Shown: positions 47,188 through 56,760 of the stretch, in pieces
How the letters are laid out: the number at the start of each line of letters is the position of its first letter
How positions within the stretch are numbered: the first letter of the stretch is position 1
Source: Desulfomarina profundi
Lineage (GTDB): Bacteria; Desulfobacterota; Desulfobulbia; Desulfobulbales; Desulfocapsaceae
Assembly (NCBI RefSeq): GCF_019703855.1
Contig: NZ_AP024086.1
Coordinates: 186,001-250,000 of the forward strand
Direction: 5' to 3'
DNA: 64,000 nucleotides
The notes under the pieces: generated by a model
Told to the model about the DNA's origin: nothing
Database searches by the model: none
What the model saw: only the letters and a program-made list of their open reading frames with translations
Made by a program: the position numbers and the translations under genes

Positions 47188-48306
47188 ATGAGAAGACAGC
47201 TCTGTTTTGCAACAGCTTTTTTCGTGTCTGTATTTATTCTTTTTTTCCTGGTTTCCTGTGAGAACCAAAGGGAGTCGATTAAACTTGGTCTGGCAATTAA
47301 TCTGAGTGGTCGCGGGGGAGCTGCAGGAGAACATATTCGTAATGGAGCCCTCCTGGCTGTCGAAGAAATAAATGAACAGGGTGGCATTAATGGACATTCT
47401 CTAGAGCTCTTGATTCGTGATGATAAAAACACCAGCGAGGGAATTCGGCAGGCAGACCGGTTTCTTCTTGACCGGAAAGTTGTCGCTGTAATCGGCCACA
47501 GCACATCAAGAAATACCCTGATCGCCTATCCTGCAGTCACTTCCAGCAAAACCCTGCTCATAACGCCGTATGCCGCTACGAATCGACTGACCGGCAAAGA
47601 TGATCTGTTTGTCCGTACACAGGTAAGCTGTGATCTCTACGGGAAAAAAGCGGCAGAACTGTTTAAACGCAATTCTGTTAAATCCGTTGCTCTGCTGATG
47701 GATTTGAGTAATAGTGAGTTTGTCATGGACTGGGCTGCTTCTCTGAAACGATCATTTTCAGGAAAAATAACGGAAGTTCATTTTAATTCAAGTGAAGAAC
47801 CGGACTGGGAACATATCTGCAATGAGCTCCTTTCTTCCGGACCGGATGCGGTTCTCTTTCTTGCTGAAGCCGGTATGACGGGGATAGCGTTGCAGAAGAT
47901 AAAGGCTGCCGGGTTCAAAGGGAGGCTGTTTTCTTCCGTCTGGGCACATACTCCTGAGTTGTTCAGATATTCGGGACAGGCGGCGGAAGGGCTTTCTCTG
48001 ATAACGTTTATCGATCCTGACAATTCCAGACCCCGCTATCTCGATTTTTCTTCAAAAATGAAAAAAATCTTTAAAACCGCAGCCAATCCCCGATCAACAA
48101 GGGCCTACGAATTGATTTATATCCTGGCGGATGGTCTGAGACGGTGTTCTGAAATAACAGGCGTTGAATTGAAAAAAGCTCTTCTTGCCGGGGAGTATGA
48201 TACGTTGATGGGACATGTTCAGTTTGATAAATACGGAGATGTACTGCGTCCCGTCTATGAAGTAGTAGTTCGTGGGGGGCAATTTCACAATAATGGAGAA
48301 ATATAG
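47188..48306 (+). CDS. Lipoprotein receptor of the branched-chain amino-acid binding family, 372 residues
   Basis: Periplasmic binding fold of the LivJ/AmiC type (Peripla_BP_6). Lipobox LFFLVSCENQ makes it a likely lipoprotein; mature protein opens IKLGLAINLSGRGGAAGEHI with LAVEEINEQGG and later SNSEFVMDWAASLKRS. AAGGAG lies 10 bases before the start. Its stop is directly followed by the start of a sensor kinase, and no transporter genes are near, so it is probably the kinase's ligand receptor. Confidence 0.88.
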   Translation: MRRQLCFATAFFVSVFILFFLVSCENQRESIKLGLAINLSGRGGAAGEHIRNGALLAVEEINEQGGINGHSLELLIRDDKNTSEGIRQADRFLLDRKVVAVIGHSTSRNTLIAYPAVTSSKTLLITPYAATNRLTGKDDLFVRTQVSCDLYGKKAAELFKRNSVKSVALLMDLSNSEFVMDWAASLKRSFSGKITEVHFNSSEEPDWEHICNELLSSGPDAVLFLAEAGMTGIALQKIKAAGFKGRLFSSVWAHTPELFRYSGQAAEGLSLITFIDPDNSRPRYLDFSSKMKKIFKTAANPRSTRAYELIYILADGLRRCSEITGVELKKALLAGEYDTLMGHVQFDKYGDVLRPVYEVVVRGGQFHNNGEI

Positions 48307-51261
48307 GTGACGCCACAACCTTTACAAAAGAAAATCAACCTGATGTTTTCTGCTGTTGCCGTCTGTGTTTTTCTTGTTGTGGTGTTTATCAGCGGTTTTC
48401 TTGAATACCAGCGTGTCAGGGATGAGTTTTCGTCCGTGATGTCGGCACGGATCAATGTTGCCCGTGCCCTGATGAAAAATACTCTCAGCTATACGGACAG
48501 CCTGGTTCAATCTCTTCTGCATAATGTTCCGCCCGGCAGGTTTGATGAGCTTATCTCCCGGTTTGATGCTTCCGGATATTTTAACCTGTCAGGAGACAGT
48601 TTTTATATTCTTGATGCGGACGGAAAGGTTGTTCATATTTCCAAACCTTATTCCCAGTACAAAGGCATGGATTTCAGTGCCATGGTGATAAACGGTTACA
48701 ACAGGAAAAATCATGAATATCATTATTTTCAGTCTCTTCTGACAAAGGAATCGGTGGTTACAATCCAATATCCGCTCTATAATAAATATCTTCTGGTCAT
48801 AGAACGGGGAGTGGAAAATTTTATTTCAATTATGAAGAGTTTCAGAAAGGGGAGACTGTATGAAGGGGAACAACTGTTCGTTCTTTCCGAGAAGGGCAGA
48901 GTGATTTACCATCCTGATGAGCTGCTGATGACCACCCGTTACAATCTTGGTTTTGATCTCAGGCAAAAGACAGAATCAGATCCCCATGGTCTTTTCTCTT
49001 TCCGTTACCAGGGGAAGAAACATATTGCCATTAAAGAAAATTTTGGTGAGCCAGCCGGCTGGATCATTTATTACAGTGTTCCTTCTTCTGTCATGTCGGA
49101 AGCAATTAAAAAAGTGCTGCTGCACCAGGTCGGTTTTCTGTTTTTTCTTTTTTTATTACTGTTTTCCGTTATTCATTTTATTTTCAAACGGTTTTTTTCA
49201 CGACCTGTGAAAAATATTGTTGGAGCTCTTGAAACTTCGGGAGAGGACAATAATCTGTTTCTTGATTCCTCCACTCTTTCCGGTGGTATTTTCGAGTTCC
49301 AGGCAATTGTATCCGCCATCCAGAAGCGTGATGAGGAAGTTGCCAGTACGGTGGAGAGATTTCAGGCGGTTCTCGACAGTCTGGACGCTATTGTGTATGT
49401 CTCTGATTTTGAAACATATGAACTCCTGTTCATGAACAGTTATGCACAGAATATCTGTGGAGAGTGTATTGGCAAAAAATGTTATTCAAGTTTTCATCGT
49501 GGGGATTCTCCCTGTGAATTCTGCACAAATGAGAGCCTGGTAGATGAGCATGGGGAACCTGCCGACGTGTTTGTCTGGGAGTATGAGAGCAAAATTACGG
49601 GGCAGTGGTTTGAATGTCGGGATCAGGCCATTCGATGGACCGACGGAAGACTTGTCAGGATGGAGATTGCAACGGACATAACAGGAAGGAAGCAGGCGGA
49701 GGAAGCGTTGATAGCTGAAAAGGAGCGGCTTTCAGTAACTCTTCGGTCAATCGGTGACGGTGTTATTACAACTGATGTTGAAGGAAAAATTGTTTTTCTG
49801 AATAAAGTAGCGGAAGAGCTGACCGGCTGGCGTTCCGAAGATGCGGAAGGAAGACCGTCGACGGAAGTTTTTAAAATCATCAACGAGAAAACCGGGAAAA
49901 AATGTGCAAGCCCTGTCCAGAGGGTTATGGAACTGGGACGCATCGTAGGACTTGCAAATCATACTGGTCTTATTGCACGTGACGGTTCAGTACGATCGAT
50001 TGCGGACAGTGGCGCTCCTATCAGGGATAAGGAGTCGAAAATCATAGGAGTTGTCCTCGTATTTCGGGACATCACCAATGAAAAGAAGATGGAAGAAGAG
50101 TTACTGAAGGTAAGAAAACTTGAATCCGTTGGGGTGTTGGCTGGAGGGATTGCCCACGATTTTAATAATATACTATCAGCGATACTTGGAAATATCGAGC
50201 TGGCCTCGTTTCGGTTGAAAAATGAAGACAGGGAGGCGGAAATACTCCTGTCCGAAGCGAGAAGAGCTACAAAACGAGCGACAAAACTGACACGGCAGCT
50301 ACTGACTTTTTCAAAAGGCGGAGAGCCGATCAGGGAAGCGGCTTCTCTCGCCGAATTAATTATGGAATCCGCGGATTTTATTCTCAGGGGCAGTCAGGTG
50401 GTCTGCAAACATGAAATCCCGGAAAATCTCTGGATGGTGGAAGTGGACAGCGGACAGATCAGCCAGGTTATTCAAAATATAATATTGAATGCCAAGCACG
50501 CCATGCCGGAAGGTGGGACCATTACTGTGCGTTGTGCCAATGTGGAAGATCCGGCCAGAGAAGCCCTTCTCAGTGTCGATAAAGGGTATTATGTCCGTAT
50601 TACCCTTTCTGATACAGGGGTAGGTATCCCCGGGACCATAATAAATAAAATTTTTGACCCGTATTTTTCAACCAAGCAGGAAGGGAGTGGACTGGGCCTT
50701 GCCATCTGTTATTCGATTATCAATAAACATGACGGGTTTCTCACAGTAAATTCCAGTCCGGGTAAGGGTGCGGTCTTTACCATTTATCTCCCTGCCATTA
50801 TAACCTGCGGTAAAAAGGTGAGTGAAAAATCACAACCAGGTTCAGCAGTGAAAGCGGCAAGAATTATGGTTATGGATGACGACAGCATGCTGCGGGAACT
50901 GGCCAGATCCCAGTTGCTGGCCCTGGGTCATTCAACTGTTCTGGTTGCGGATGGAGAGCAGGCCGTGAATAAATACCAGGAACTGCAGGACAGCGGTCAT
51001 CCGGTTGATCTTGTGATTTTGGATCTGACCATTCCTGGCGGAATGGGGGGACAGGAGGCAGCCCGGAGACTTCTCAGACTTGATACCGGTGCGAAGATTG
51101 TGGTGGCCAGTGGTTATTCCAATGATCCGGTTCTGGCAAATTACAGGGAGTACGGTTTTTGTGCGGCGGTGGCAAAACCATTTGACCTGGGGGAATTATC
51201 AAGAGTTATCGAATGCGCGTTAGACCCGATGCGGTCGGATTCAACTCTCCTGAATTCATGA
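48307..51261 (+). CDS. Hybrid sensor histidine kinase with Cache-like and Cys-bearing PAS domains, 984 residues
   Basis: GTG start immediately after the receptor's TAG, with GGAG 8 bases upstream. TM1 about residues 10-32, a Cache-type periplasmic domain to about 270, TM2 about 272-294, a PAS-like domain with five cysteines (ICGECIGKKCYSSFHRGDSP followed by CEFC), a second PAS (VITTDVEGKIVFLNKVAEEL), HisKA with His617 ([16 protein letters not shown]), HATPase (DTGVGIPG, GSGLGLAICYS) and a receiver with Asp906 (ILDLTIPGGMGG). The Cys-bearing PAS may bind metal or sense redox. The operon with the receptor suggests a receptor-kinase pair. Confidence 0.9.
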   Translation: MTPQPLQKKINLMFSAVAVCVFLVVVFISGFLEYQRVRDEFSSVMSARINVARALMKNTLSYTDSLVQSLLHNVPPGRFDELISRFDASGYFNLSGDSFYILDADGKVVHISKPYSQYKGMDFSAMVINGYNRKNHEYHYFQSLLTKESVVTIQYPLYNKYLLVIERGVENFISIMKSFRKGRLYEGEQLFVLSEKGRVIYHPDELLMTTRYNLGFDLRQKTESDPHGLFSFRYQGKKHIAIKENFGEPAGWIIYYSVPSSVMSEAIKKVLLHQVGFLFFLFLLLFSVIHFIFKRFFSRPVKNIVGALETSGEDNNLFLDSSTLSGGIFEFQAIVSAIQKRDEEVASTVERFQAVLDSLDAIVYVSDFETYELLFMNSYAQNICGECIGKKCYSSFHRGDSPCEFCTNESLVDEHGEPADVFVWEYESKITGQWFECRDQAIRWTDGRLVRMEIATDITGRKQAEEALIAEKERLSVTLRSIGDGVITTDVEGKIVFLNKVAEELTGWRSEDAEGRPSTEVFKIINEKTGKKCASPVQRVMELGRIVGLANHTGLIARDGSVRSIADSGAPIRDKESKIIGVVLVFRDITNEKKMEEELLKVRKLESVGVLAGGIAHDFNNILSAILGNIELASFRLKNEDREAEILLSEARRATKRATKLTRQLLTFSKGGEPIREAASLAELIMESADFILRGSQVVCKHEIPENLWMVEVDSGQISQVIQNIILNAKHAMPEGGTITVRCANVEDPAREALLSVDKGYYVRITLSDTGVGIPGTIINKIFDPYFSTKQEGSGLGLAICYSIINKHDGFLTVNSSPGKGAVFTIYLPAIITCGKKVSEKSQPGSAVKAARIMVMDDDSMLRELARSQLLALGHSTVLVADGEQAVNKYQELQDSGHPVDLVILDLTIPGGMGGQEAARRLLRLDTGAKIVVASGYSNDPVLANYREYGFCAAVAKPFDLGELSRVIECALDPMRSDSTLLNS

Positions 51262-51400
51262 GCACGAGATGGTGATTTTTGAAATATGTCTCATAAAACA
51301 AGCATATCTCCAGAGTCACAAGGATCAGGCTGAGTCTTGTCGGTAATCGGCAAGCAAAATCACAACGTCACCACGGATTCAGGAATATGGCCTGATGTTG

Positions 51401-53017
51401 TTATGAGCTGCATGAGAGCATGGAGCAGCCGGGGCGGTTTCGGGCCCATTCGGGACGTTTTCGGGCAAAGTGGTTTTTCTCCGGCTGTTCATCATAGGGG
51501 TATCGTATGAGATCCTGGAGTTCCTCTATCATTGTTGTATCGCCGTTTTCCGCCTTGTCGATTGCCTGCTGAGCCAGGTAATTGCGCAGAATATATTTGG
51601 GATTGGTTTGGTTCATTCGTTCTGTCCTCTCCTCAACCGTCTGGTCGTCTTCCTGAAGACGTTTCCTGTATTTCTGCAGCCAGTTTGAAAGGCGGGCTGT
51701 GTATTCCTTGTTTATCTGTTCGGGAAGATAGTATGCTTCCCTGAGTGGAGCGGGAATGGACTGGTCATTATTATCTTCCTGGATCGGGGAGAGTTCTGCA
51801 AGATTTCTGAAGAAAATGGTCATATCTGTTTCAACCGATTGCAGGATGCCCAGCAGTTCATGAATCAGGGTATCGTCGATATGAGGTTGAAAGGTTTTCA
51901 GGCCAAGTTTTCCGGTCATCATTACATTCCATTTTTCCTGGAAGGAGCTGGTGTAAAGATTAAGTGCTTCCTGCAGGGGAAGGGTGTCGTTGATCAGGGG
52001 GTAAATGGCATTTGCCAGCTGGAGCAGGTTCCATTGACCGATGTGGGGTTGATTCTTAAAACAGTAACGGCGCCCCTGGCTGTCTGTGGTGTTTGGGGTC
52101 CAGTTGGGGTCAAAATCTTCCACCCATCCGTAGGGGCCATAATCAATGGTCAGTCCTGTAATTGACATGTTATCAGTATTCATAACCCCATGGACAAAAC
52201 CGACACGCATCCAGTGAACAAGAAGAATGGCTGTTTTTTCGCAGACTTCATTAAACCACTGGAGATACGTTGCAGTTGAAGGTTTCCCCAGGTGGGGAAA
52301 ATCTGTGCGAATGGTAAAATCCACCAGTTGTTTGAGCAGGTTTATGTCTTTTCTGGAGGCTGGGAGTTCAAAGTTACCGAAACGAATAAAGGACTGTGCA
52401 ACCCGGCAGACAACAGCACCCGGCTCTTCCTTGGGATGTCCATCGTAAAACATGTCTCTTACCACTTGTTCACCTGTGGTGATGAGACTCAATCCTCTTG
52501 TGGTGGGGATGCCGAGGTGATGCATGGCTTCGCTGCAGAGGAATTCCCGCAGAGATGAGCGGAGAACGGCCAGGCCGTCTGCAGATCGTGAATAGGGTGT
52601 AGGTCCGGCACCCTTCAATTGCAGGGTCCAGTGAGAATTCTTCCCTGTATCCACTTCGCCCAGGTTGATTGCCCGGCCATCTCCCAATTGTCCCGCCCAG
52701 TTGCCAAACTGATGTCCGCCATAGCACATGGCATAAGGATTCATCCCGGCAAGGAGCCGGTTACCCACAAAAATTTCAGTGAAATCACTGCTCCGGCATG
52801 TTTCGATGGAGATACCCAGAAGTCGGGCAACTTCGGGACTGAAGGCCAGAAGGTGCGGAGATGAAACTTTCCTGGGAGTCACCCTGGAATAACAGGCACC
52901 CCGTATCTGCCTTCGGGAGTTTTCCTGGATGGGATCACTGGGGAGATCCCTGAAGAAACGATTATCAAAAATCAGGTCATCGAGTGATGGGACAGTTGGA
53001 GAATGAGTCATGCTCAT
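51401..53017 (-). CDS. selO: SelO/YdiU protein adenylyltransferase, 538 residues
   Basis: Pseudokinase-fold enzyme that transfers AMP to protein Ser/Thr/Tyr residues in the oxidative stress response. Family blocks: YGGHQFGNWAGQLGDGRAIN, GPTPYSRSADGLAVLRSSLR, HHLGIPTTRGLSLITTGE, VHGVMNTDNMSITGLTIDYG. The C-terminus ends SMLSCSS, where the Cys stands in the place of selenocysteine in animal SelO. Start taken at M70 of the open frame because residues before it run into an upstream zinc-ribbon gene. Single gene. Confidence 0.92.
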   Translation of the reverse strand: MSMTHSPTVPSLDDLIFDNRFFRDLPSDPIQENSRRQIRGACYSRVTPRKVSSPHLLAFSPEVARLLGISIETCRSSDFTEIFVGNRLLAGMNPYAMCYGGHQFGNWAGQLGDGRAINLGEVDTGKNSHWTLQLKGAGPTPYSRSADGLAVLRSSLREFLCSEAMHHLGIPTTRGLSLITTGEQVVRDMFYDGHPKEEPGAVVCRVAQSFIRFGNFELPASRKDINLLKQLVDFTIRTDFPHLGKPSTATYLQWFNEVCEKTAILLVHWMRVGFVHGVMNTDNMSITGLTIDYGPYGWVEDFDPNWTPNTTDSQGRRYCFKNQPHIGQWNLLQLANAIYPLINDTLPLQEALNLYTSSFQEKWNVMMTGKLGLKTFQPHIDDTLIHELLGILQSVETDMTIFFRNLAELSPIQEDNNDQSIPAPLREAYYLPEQINKEYTARLSNWLQKYRKRLQEDDQTVEERTERMNQTNPKYILRNYLAQQAIDKAENGDTTMIEELQDLIRYPYDEQPEKNHFARKRPEWARNRPGCSMLSCSS

Positions 53018-53069
53018 CAGTATAAGCATGCCACAATGTGTTATCAAGAGTGGAAGGGGTGTTATCTTT

Positions 53070-53300
53070 TCACAAAACGTGAATACAGTGTTCGCAACAT
53101 TCTGCGGAAAAACCCTGAAAAAGTGGGGGATCTGGGGGAAGAATTGAGAAAAATGGTTTCTTTCCACTTCCCTGTAGCTTAAAATCCGATTGGAATTTTT
53201 GACCGCAGGAAGGACATGCCACAACCAGTCCTCCTATATTATGGGGAAAACGAAGTGTTTGACCACATTGATTGCATTTTATGATGGTATATTCTGACAT
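53070..53300 (-). CDS. Zinc-ribbon small protein, 76 residues
   Basis: Starts with a four-Cys ribbon (CNQCGQTLRFPHNIGG, then CPSCGQKF), like short ribbons at the N-terminus of many deltaproteobacterial proteins; the rest is Pro/Phe-rich with a final CCEHC. No clear ribosome-binding site. It is upstream of selO on the same strand; a 52-bp gap separates them. Confidence 0.5.
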   Translation of the reverse strand: MSEYTIIKCNQCGQTLRFPHNIGGLVVACPSCGQKFQSDFKLQGSGKKPFFSILPPDPPLFQGFSAECCEHCIHVL

Positions 53301-53413
53301 ATGTGCAGGATAAGATATGGCAGCTGAATCTATAATTCAACCGGGTTGGTGTATGGGTTGAAAAATTTATGATGAGAATTCTACTGGATTCGGGTTGAAG
53401 GGAGAACGAAAAA

Positions 53414-54124
53414 ATGATCATACGAATTCTTATTGCCGGTTTTGCCTCTTCTGTGACCGGCATGAGTTATCTGGTCGGACTGGCCAGGTTGACGACAGCA
53501 CTTCTTTTGGGTTTTGGTTCCCTTGTTGCTTTTGTTTTCGGTCTGCTGTTTCTTTTGCCGCCGGAGGAGGGGCGTCTCTGGTTCCCTCTCTATGGTGAAG
53601 CACCGCCATGGCCTTTTTTTATGATCTGCGTCATGCTTCTCGGGGCAGTACTTCTTTTATTTCGACAAAAGTCAGGTTTTGAAGTTGTGGAAGAGGTGTC
53701 AGGAGACCATTTCAAGTTTCTCCTGGGAGGGGTCGGCGGGTATCTACTCACTTTTTTCACGGCAGTTTATTTCTGGTTTCCTTCCGAAGCGAGAAAGCTG
53801 GCTGCAGATGAATCCGGTCTGGCTGTTGGTGCACTGGTAGGAACATCCATTTTTTTTCTGGGCCTGACTGTTTCCCTCTATTTTCTGTACCGGGCTTCAC
53901 TGGGCAGTTCTCCGGAACGGCCGGATCTGATGAGGCGTTTCGTTCTTGCCCTTTTTGCCTTTCTTCAATTTGATAAACTGCCCGCCCTTGCGGCATACCT
54001 GCTTGTGTACTCACCTGAAACTCCAGTGATTTTTCCCCACATGGCGGCTTTTGCCCTGGCTGCGTACATTCCCGTTGCCCTGTTTTTGCTGAAAACTGTC
54101 AGGGGGATGCGGCAGGGGGGATGA
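53414..54124 (+). CDS. Multi-pass membrane protein of unknown family, 236 residues
   Basis: About six hydrophobic segments (IRILIAGFASSVTGMSYLVG, LLLGFGSLVAFVFGLLFLLP, FFMICVMLLGAVLLLFR and three more), no signal peptide cleavage site, no recognised motif. GGGAG 9 bases before the start. It stands alone. Confidence 0.65.
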   Translation: MIIRILIAGFASSVTGMSYLVGLARLTTALLLGFGSLVAFVFGLLFLLPPEEGRLWFPLYGEAPPWPFFMICVMLLGAVLLLFRQKSGFEVVEEVSGDHFKFLLGGVGGYLLTFFTAVYFWFPSEARKLAADESGLAVGALVGTSIFFLGLTVSLYFLYRASLGSSPERPDLMRRFVLALFAFLQFDKLPALAAYLLVYSPETPVIFPHMAAFALAAYIPVALFLLKTVRGMRQGG

Positions 54125-54143
54125 AGTATCTGCCTGTGGTCAC

Positions 54144-55040
54144 CTACGAATGGTCGGCAAAGAGCTCAATCACCTTTGCGAGCTTATTCGCCATGGTATC
54201 AAGGGCAATGGAAACTGGGGCATCTGGAAAGAGTTCGCACACTGGAATATAGGCCTTCAGTGCTTCTCCGGCAGCACTGTCCTCCGGGATTTCCCCCAGG
54301 GGTGGAATTTCAATTCCCAGGTATTTTGAGGTGAGTGAATTGAGTTTTTTCTTGTTGACCCGAGCATTGGCTGAATCACGGTTGACCACAAGGAGGGGAT
54401 GGAAATATTTCAGAGCCAGTTGGGCTTTTTCCCTGGCTCCTTTTTGGGTGTCTTCCGCCAGCCTGAATACCTGGGAAAGAGAGGTAAAATGCTGTTTTTT
54501 CAGGGTACTGCTGACCTGGCTTCGGGAGAGGAAACTCCCCAGTACCCTGCGGATGGTTGCCAGTTGCAGGAAGGTGTAAAAATCCAGAATTGATGTGGGG
54601 TCCGGTAGAGTCACGCAGATCTGGATATCGGAAAACATAAAGAAGTCCAGGGAGTGGTAGTTTGTTCCCGCACCTACGTCGATCAATACAACATCCGCAT
54701 CAATGGTTGATATGGCACGGAGGAGCCGCTGTTTTTCCTGGTAGCTCATATTAGCTGTCTGCAGTGTGTTACCTGTTCCGGGAAGGAATTGCAGACCGTT
54801 GTAGGAGTAAAAGGTGTGCAGGGTATCTTGCAGCGTATCGACTTTTCTTGTAAGAAAATCAGTCAGTGAGTATTTTGGCTCAAAGAGACCGAAAAGCAGG
54901 TGGGTGTCGGCTCCTCCCACATCCAGATCAAGCAGGCAGACTTTTTTCCCTTTCCGGGCGAGAAGAAGTGCCAGGTTGGCAAGGATCATTGTCTTTCCGG
55001 TACCGCCTTTTCCGGATCCTATGGAGATGGTTGTTGTCAT
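54144..55040 (-). CDS. MinD/ParA-like ATPase, 298 residues
   Basis: Deviant Walker A GKGGTGKTMILANLALLLAR, LDLDVGGADTHLLFG and the IDVGAGTNYHSLDF region fit the ParA/MinD/FleN superfamily. A long insertion (residues about 165-215) is less typical. It lies 9 bp after a zinc-ribbon gene on the same strand, so they probably act together. No flagellar, plasmid or division genes are near, so the cargo is unknown. Confidence 0.88.
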   Translation of the reverse strand: MTTTISIGSGKGGTGKTMILANLALLLARKGKKVCLLDLDVGGADTHLLFGLFEPKYSLTDFLTRKVDTLQDTLHTFYSYNGLQFLPGTGNTLQTANMSYQEKQRLLRAISTIDADVVLIDVGAGTNYHSLDFFMFSDIQICVTLPDPTSILDFYTFLQLATIRRVLGSFLSRSQVSSTLKKQHFTSLSQVFRLAEDTQKGAREKAQLALKYFHPLLVVNRDSANARVNKKKLNSLTSKYLGIEIPPLGEIPEDSAAGEALKAYIPVCELFPDAPVSIALDTMANKLAKVIELFADHS

Positions 55041-55049
55041 GGATTCGGG

Positions 55050-55352
55050 TCAGTTTTTACGTCGTCTGCTGCGGATTTTATAGATACGCTGTGCCTGTTT
55101 CAGGGCTGTTTTCAGATCCGTTTCCGCAGTTACGGGTGCACTCCATAGCTCCCAGCCTTCTTTTGAGCGCAGGATGATTTTATTGTTTTCACAGAGAAGA
55201 ACAGTTTCTTCCAACAGTTCTTCGTATTCGTTTTCTCTCTTTTCCTGTGGTGGCGGCGCAGGTTTTCTATGCTGGATGCAGGAAGAACAGAGCTCCCCCT
55301 CATTGTTTCCAAAAAGATTGAGAACGCCTCCGCAGTCTTTACAGAATTGCAT
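55050..55352 (-). CDS. Zinc-ribbon protein upstream of the MinD/ParA-like ATPase, 100 residues
   Basis: N-terminal ribbon (MQFCKDCGGVLNLFG, then GELCSSC), a charged linker and a C-terminal beta-rich segment (NKIILRSKEGWELWSA). Same operon as the ATPase. Could be its adaptor; no family recognised. Confidence 0.7.
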   Translation of the reverse strand: MQFCKDCGGVLNLFGNNEGELCSSCIQHRKPAPPPQEKRENEYEELLEETVLLCENNKIILRSKEGWELWSAPVTAETDLKTALKQAQRIYKIRSRRRKN

Positions 55353-55537
55353 TGAACTCCTTGCCCGCCAGGAAAGAAAAAATGCTGTCGCCTGTTGTCA
55401 CACCATTCCATAGAATTCTATCAAAGAAACATGACAGAGTCACTTTTTCCTTGAAGAATGTAGATTTCTTTTCGGAAGGTGGGGAGATAAAATTTAGTCT
55501 GAGTACCCAGTATCAGAACAGGAAAACTATATGTCTG

Positions 55538-56326
55538 TCATGAATTCAAATGGAGGACTGCTGCACCAAACAGGGGGAGAGTGGTGCCAAGATCCCCATG
55601 GAAAAAGTAATCGGACAGAGGAAAATGACCCAAAAGTCCGGAGGTGGAAAGTGTCTGCTCCCGGTTGAATTCATACACCAGCCCACCCTGCTGTTTCACT
55701 GTATGGGGCAGGGTTGCCGCTGGGTAAACCTGGGCTGATGTGCCGATAACAAGCAGGAGATCACAGGAGCGGATTAATTCCTGGATGGAATCGAGGTTGT
55801 GTACCTGTTCTCCGAAGAGAACGATATTGGGTTTCAAGGGGTAATCGCACAGGCTGCAGCGGGGAATATTGCTCTTCGTAAAATGGTCGGCACGCACTTC
55901 TATTCGATCACCGCATTGCAGGCAGTGCAGATGATTATGATCACCATGAATTTCTAGGACATTACTGCTGCCGGCCGCCTGGTGCAGGTTGTCGATATTC
56001 TGGGTGACAATACCTTCCAGGAGATGTTGTTTTTCCAGTTCAGCTAGGACAAGATGAGCCTTGTTGGGTTTTTTGTCCTGCAGTTCCCTGCCCAGGGTTC
56101 TGTACAGTTTCCATGCTTTTTCCGGATTGTCGAGAAAGACCTGGAGAGTGGCATATTCTTCGGGGGAAAACCTGCTCCAGAGTCCGCCTCTACTTCTGAA
56201 ATCGGCAATGCCGCTGGCAACCGAGATTCCTGCTCCAGTAAGGGCAACAGGATGGTCTGCTTTCCTGAATTTTAGGGCGGCTTCTTCCAGAAAAGTATCT
56301 GTTGTCTGTGGGGCAATGGTTTTCAT
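55538..56326 (-). CDS. cobB: NAD-dependent protein deacylase (sirtuin), 262 residues
   Basis: Removes acetyl or succinyl groups from lysines. NAD-site ALTGAGISVASGIADFRSRG, catalytic HGD of EIHGDHNHLHC, TQNIDNLHQAAG and the zinc ribbon (CLQCGDRIEVRADH, then CSLCDYPLKP) are present. Start at MKTIAP, 11 bp after the DUF1992 gene stop; the 40 codons before it overlap that gene. Co-transcription with DUF1992 is likely. Confidence 0.9.
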   Translation of the reverse strand: MKTIAPQTTDTFLEEAALKFRKADHPVALTGAGISVASGIADFRSRGGLWSRFSPEEYATLQVFLDNPEKAWKLYRTLGRELQDKKPNKAHLVLAELEKQHLLEGIVTQNIDNLHQAAGSSNVLEIHGDHNHLHCLQCGDRIEVRADHFTKSNIPRCSLCDYPLKPNIVLFGEQVHNLDSIQELIRSCDLLLVIGTSAQVYPAATLPHTVKQQGGLVYEFNREQTLSTSGLLGHFPLSDYFFHGDLGTTLPLFGAAVLHLNS

Positions 56327-56336
56327 GGATGCAATG

Positions 56337-56732
56337 CTATTTGGAGGAAGAGGACGGTTTTGCGTTAAGGGAGATTTTTTCCACAACCATTCGATAATAA
56401 TCATCCTGTTGGGTGATATTGGAAGTTTTTCCCCGTCGGGCATCAATTTTCATGAGGAGGACACTCAGTTTTTTCATCTGCTTAAGGCGGACATGTTCGT
56501 CTTCCGTGGCGGCAATCAGTTCTTCCAGGCGCTTTACCTCTTTTCGTTCTTCAATTTCGGGTGGCAGGTAACCACTGTTTTTCAGGATCTTGTAGGCCAT
56601 TTTCAGATCATCGGGGACCAGGCTGTCATCCTCCATTGGCAGCGGTCTGTTCTTCCACCTTTCAACAGTGAGGTCGCCTTTTTTCATGGCTTCCTGTATT
56701 TTCTGTTCTGCAATAAAGGCTATTGAATTCAT
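56337..56732 (-). CDS. DUF1992 (DnaJ C28-like) protein, 131 residues
   Basis: Small cytoplasmic protein with the conserved DUF1992 block (AEQKIQEAMKKGDLTVERWK, then NRPLPMEDDSLVPDDLKMAYK) and YLPPEIEERKEV. Function unknown. First gene before the sirtuin. Its start lies 29 bp from repeat C copy 2. Confidence 0.85.
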   Translation of the reverse strand: MNSIAFIAEQKIQEAMKKGDLTVERWKNRPLPMEDDSLVPDDLKMAYKILKNSGYLPPEIEERKEVKRLEELIAATEDEHVRLKQMKKLSVLLMKIDARRGKTSNITQQDDYYRMVVEKISLNAKPSSSSK

Positions 56733-56760
56733 AAGTAATAAAATTGATGGGAAGGTTATA

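Noticed and set aside
53018-53224. Long N-terminus of SelO
   Set aside because: Overlaps the upstream zinc-ribbon frame and does not resemble SelO N-termini; a start near 53017 gives the expected protein opening.
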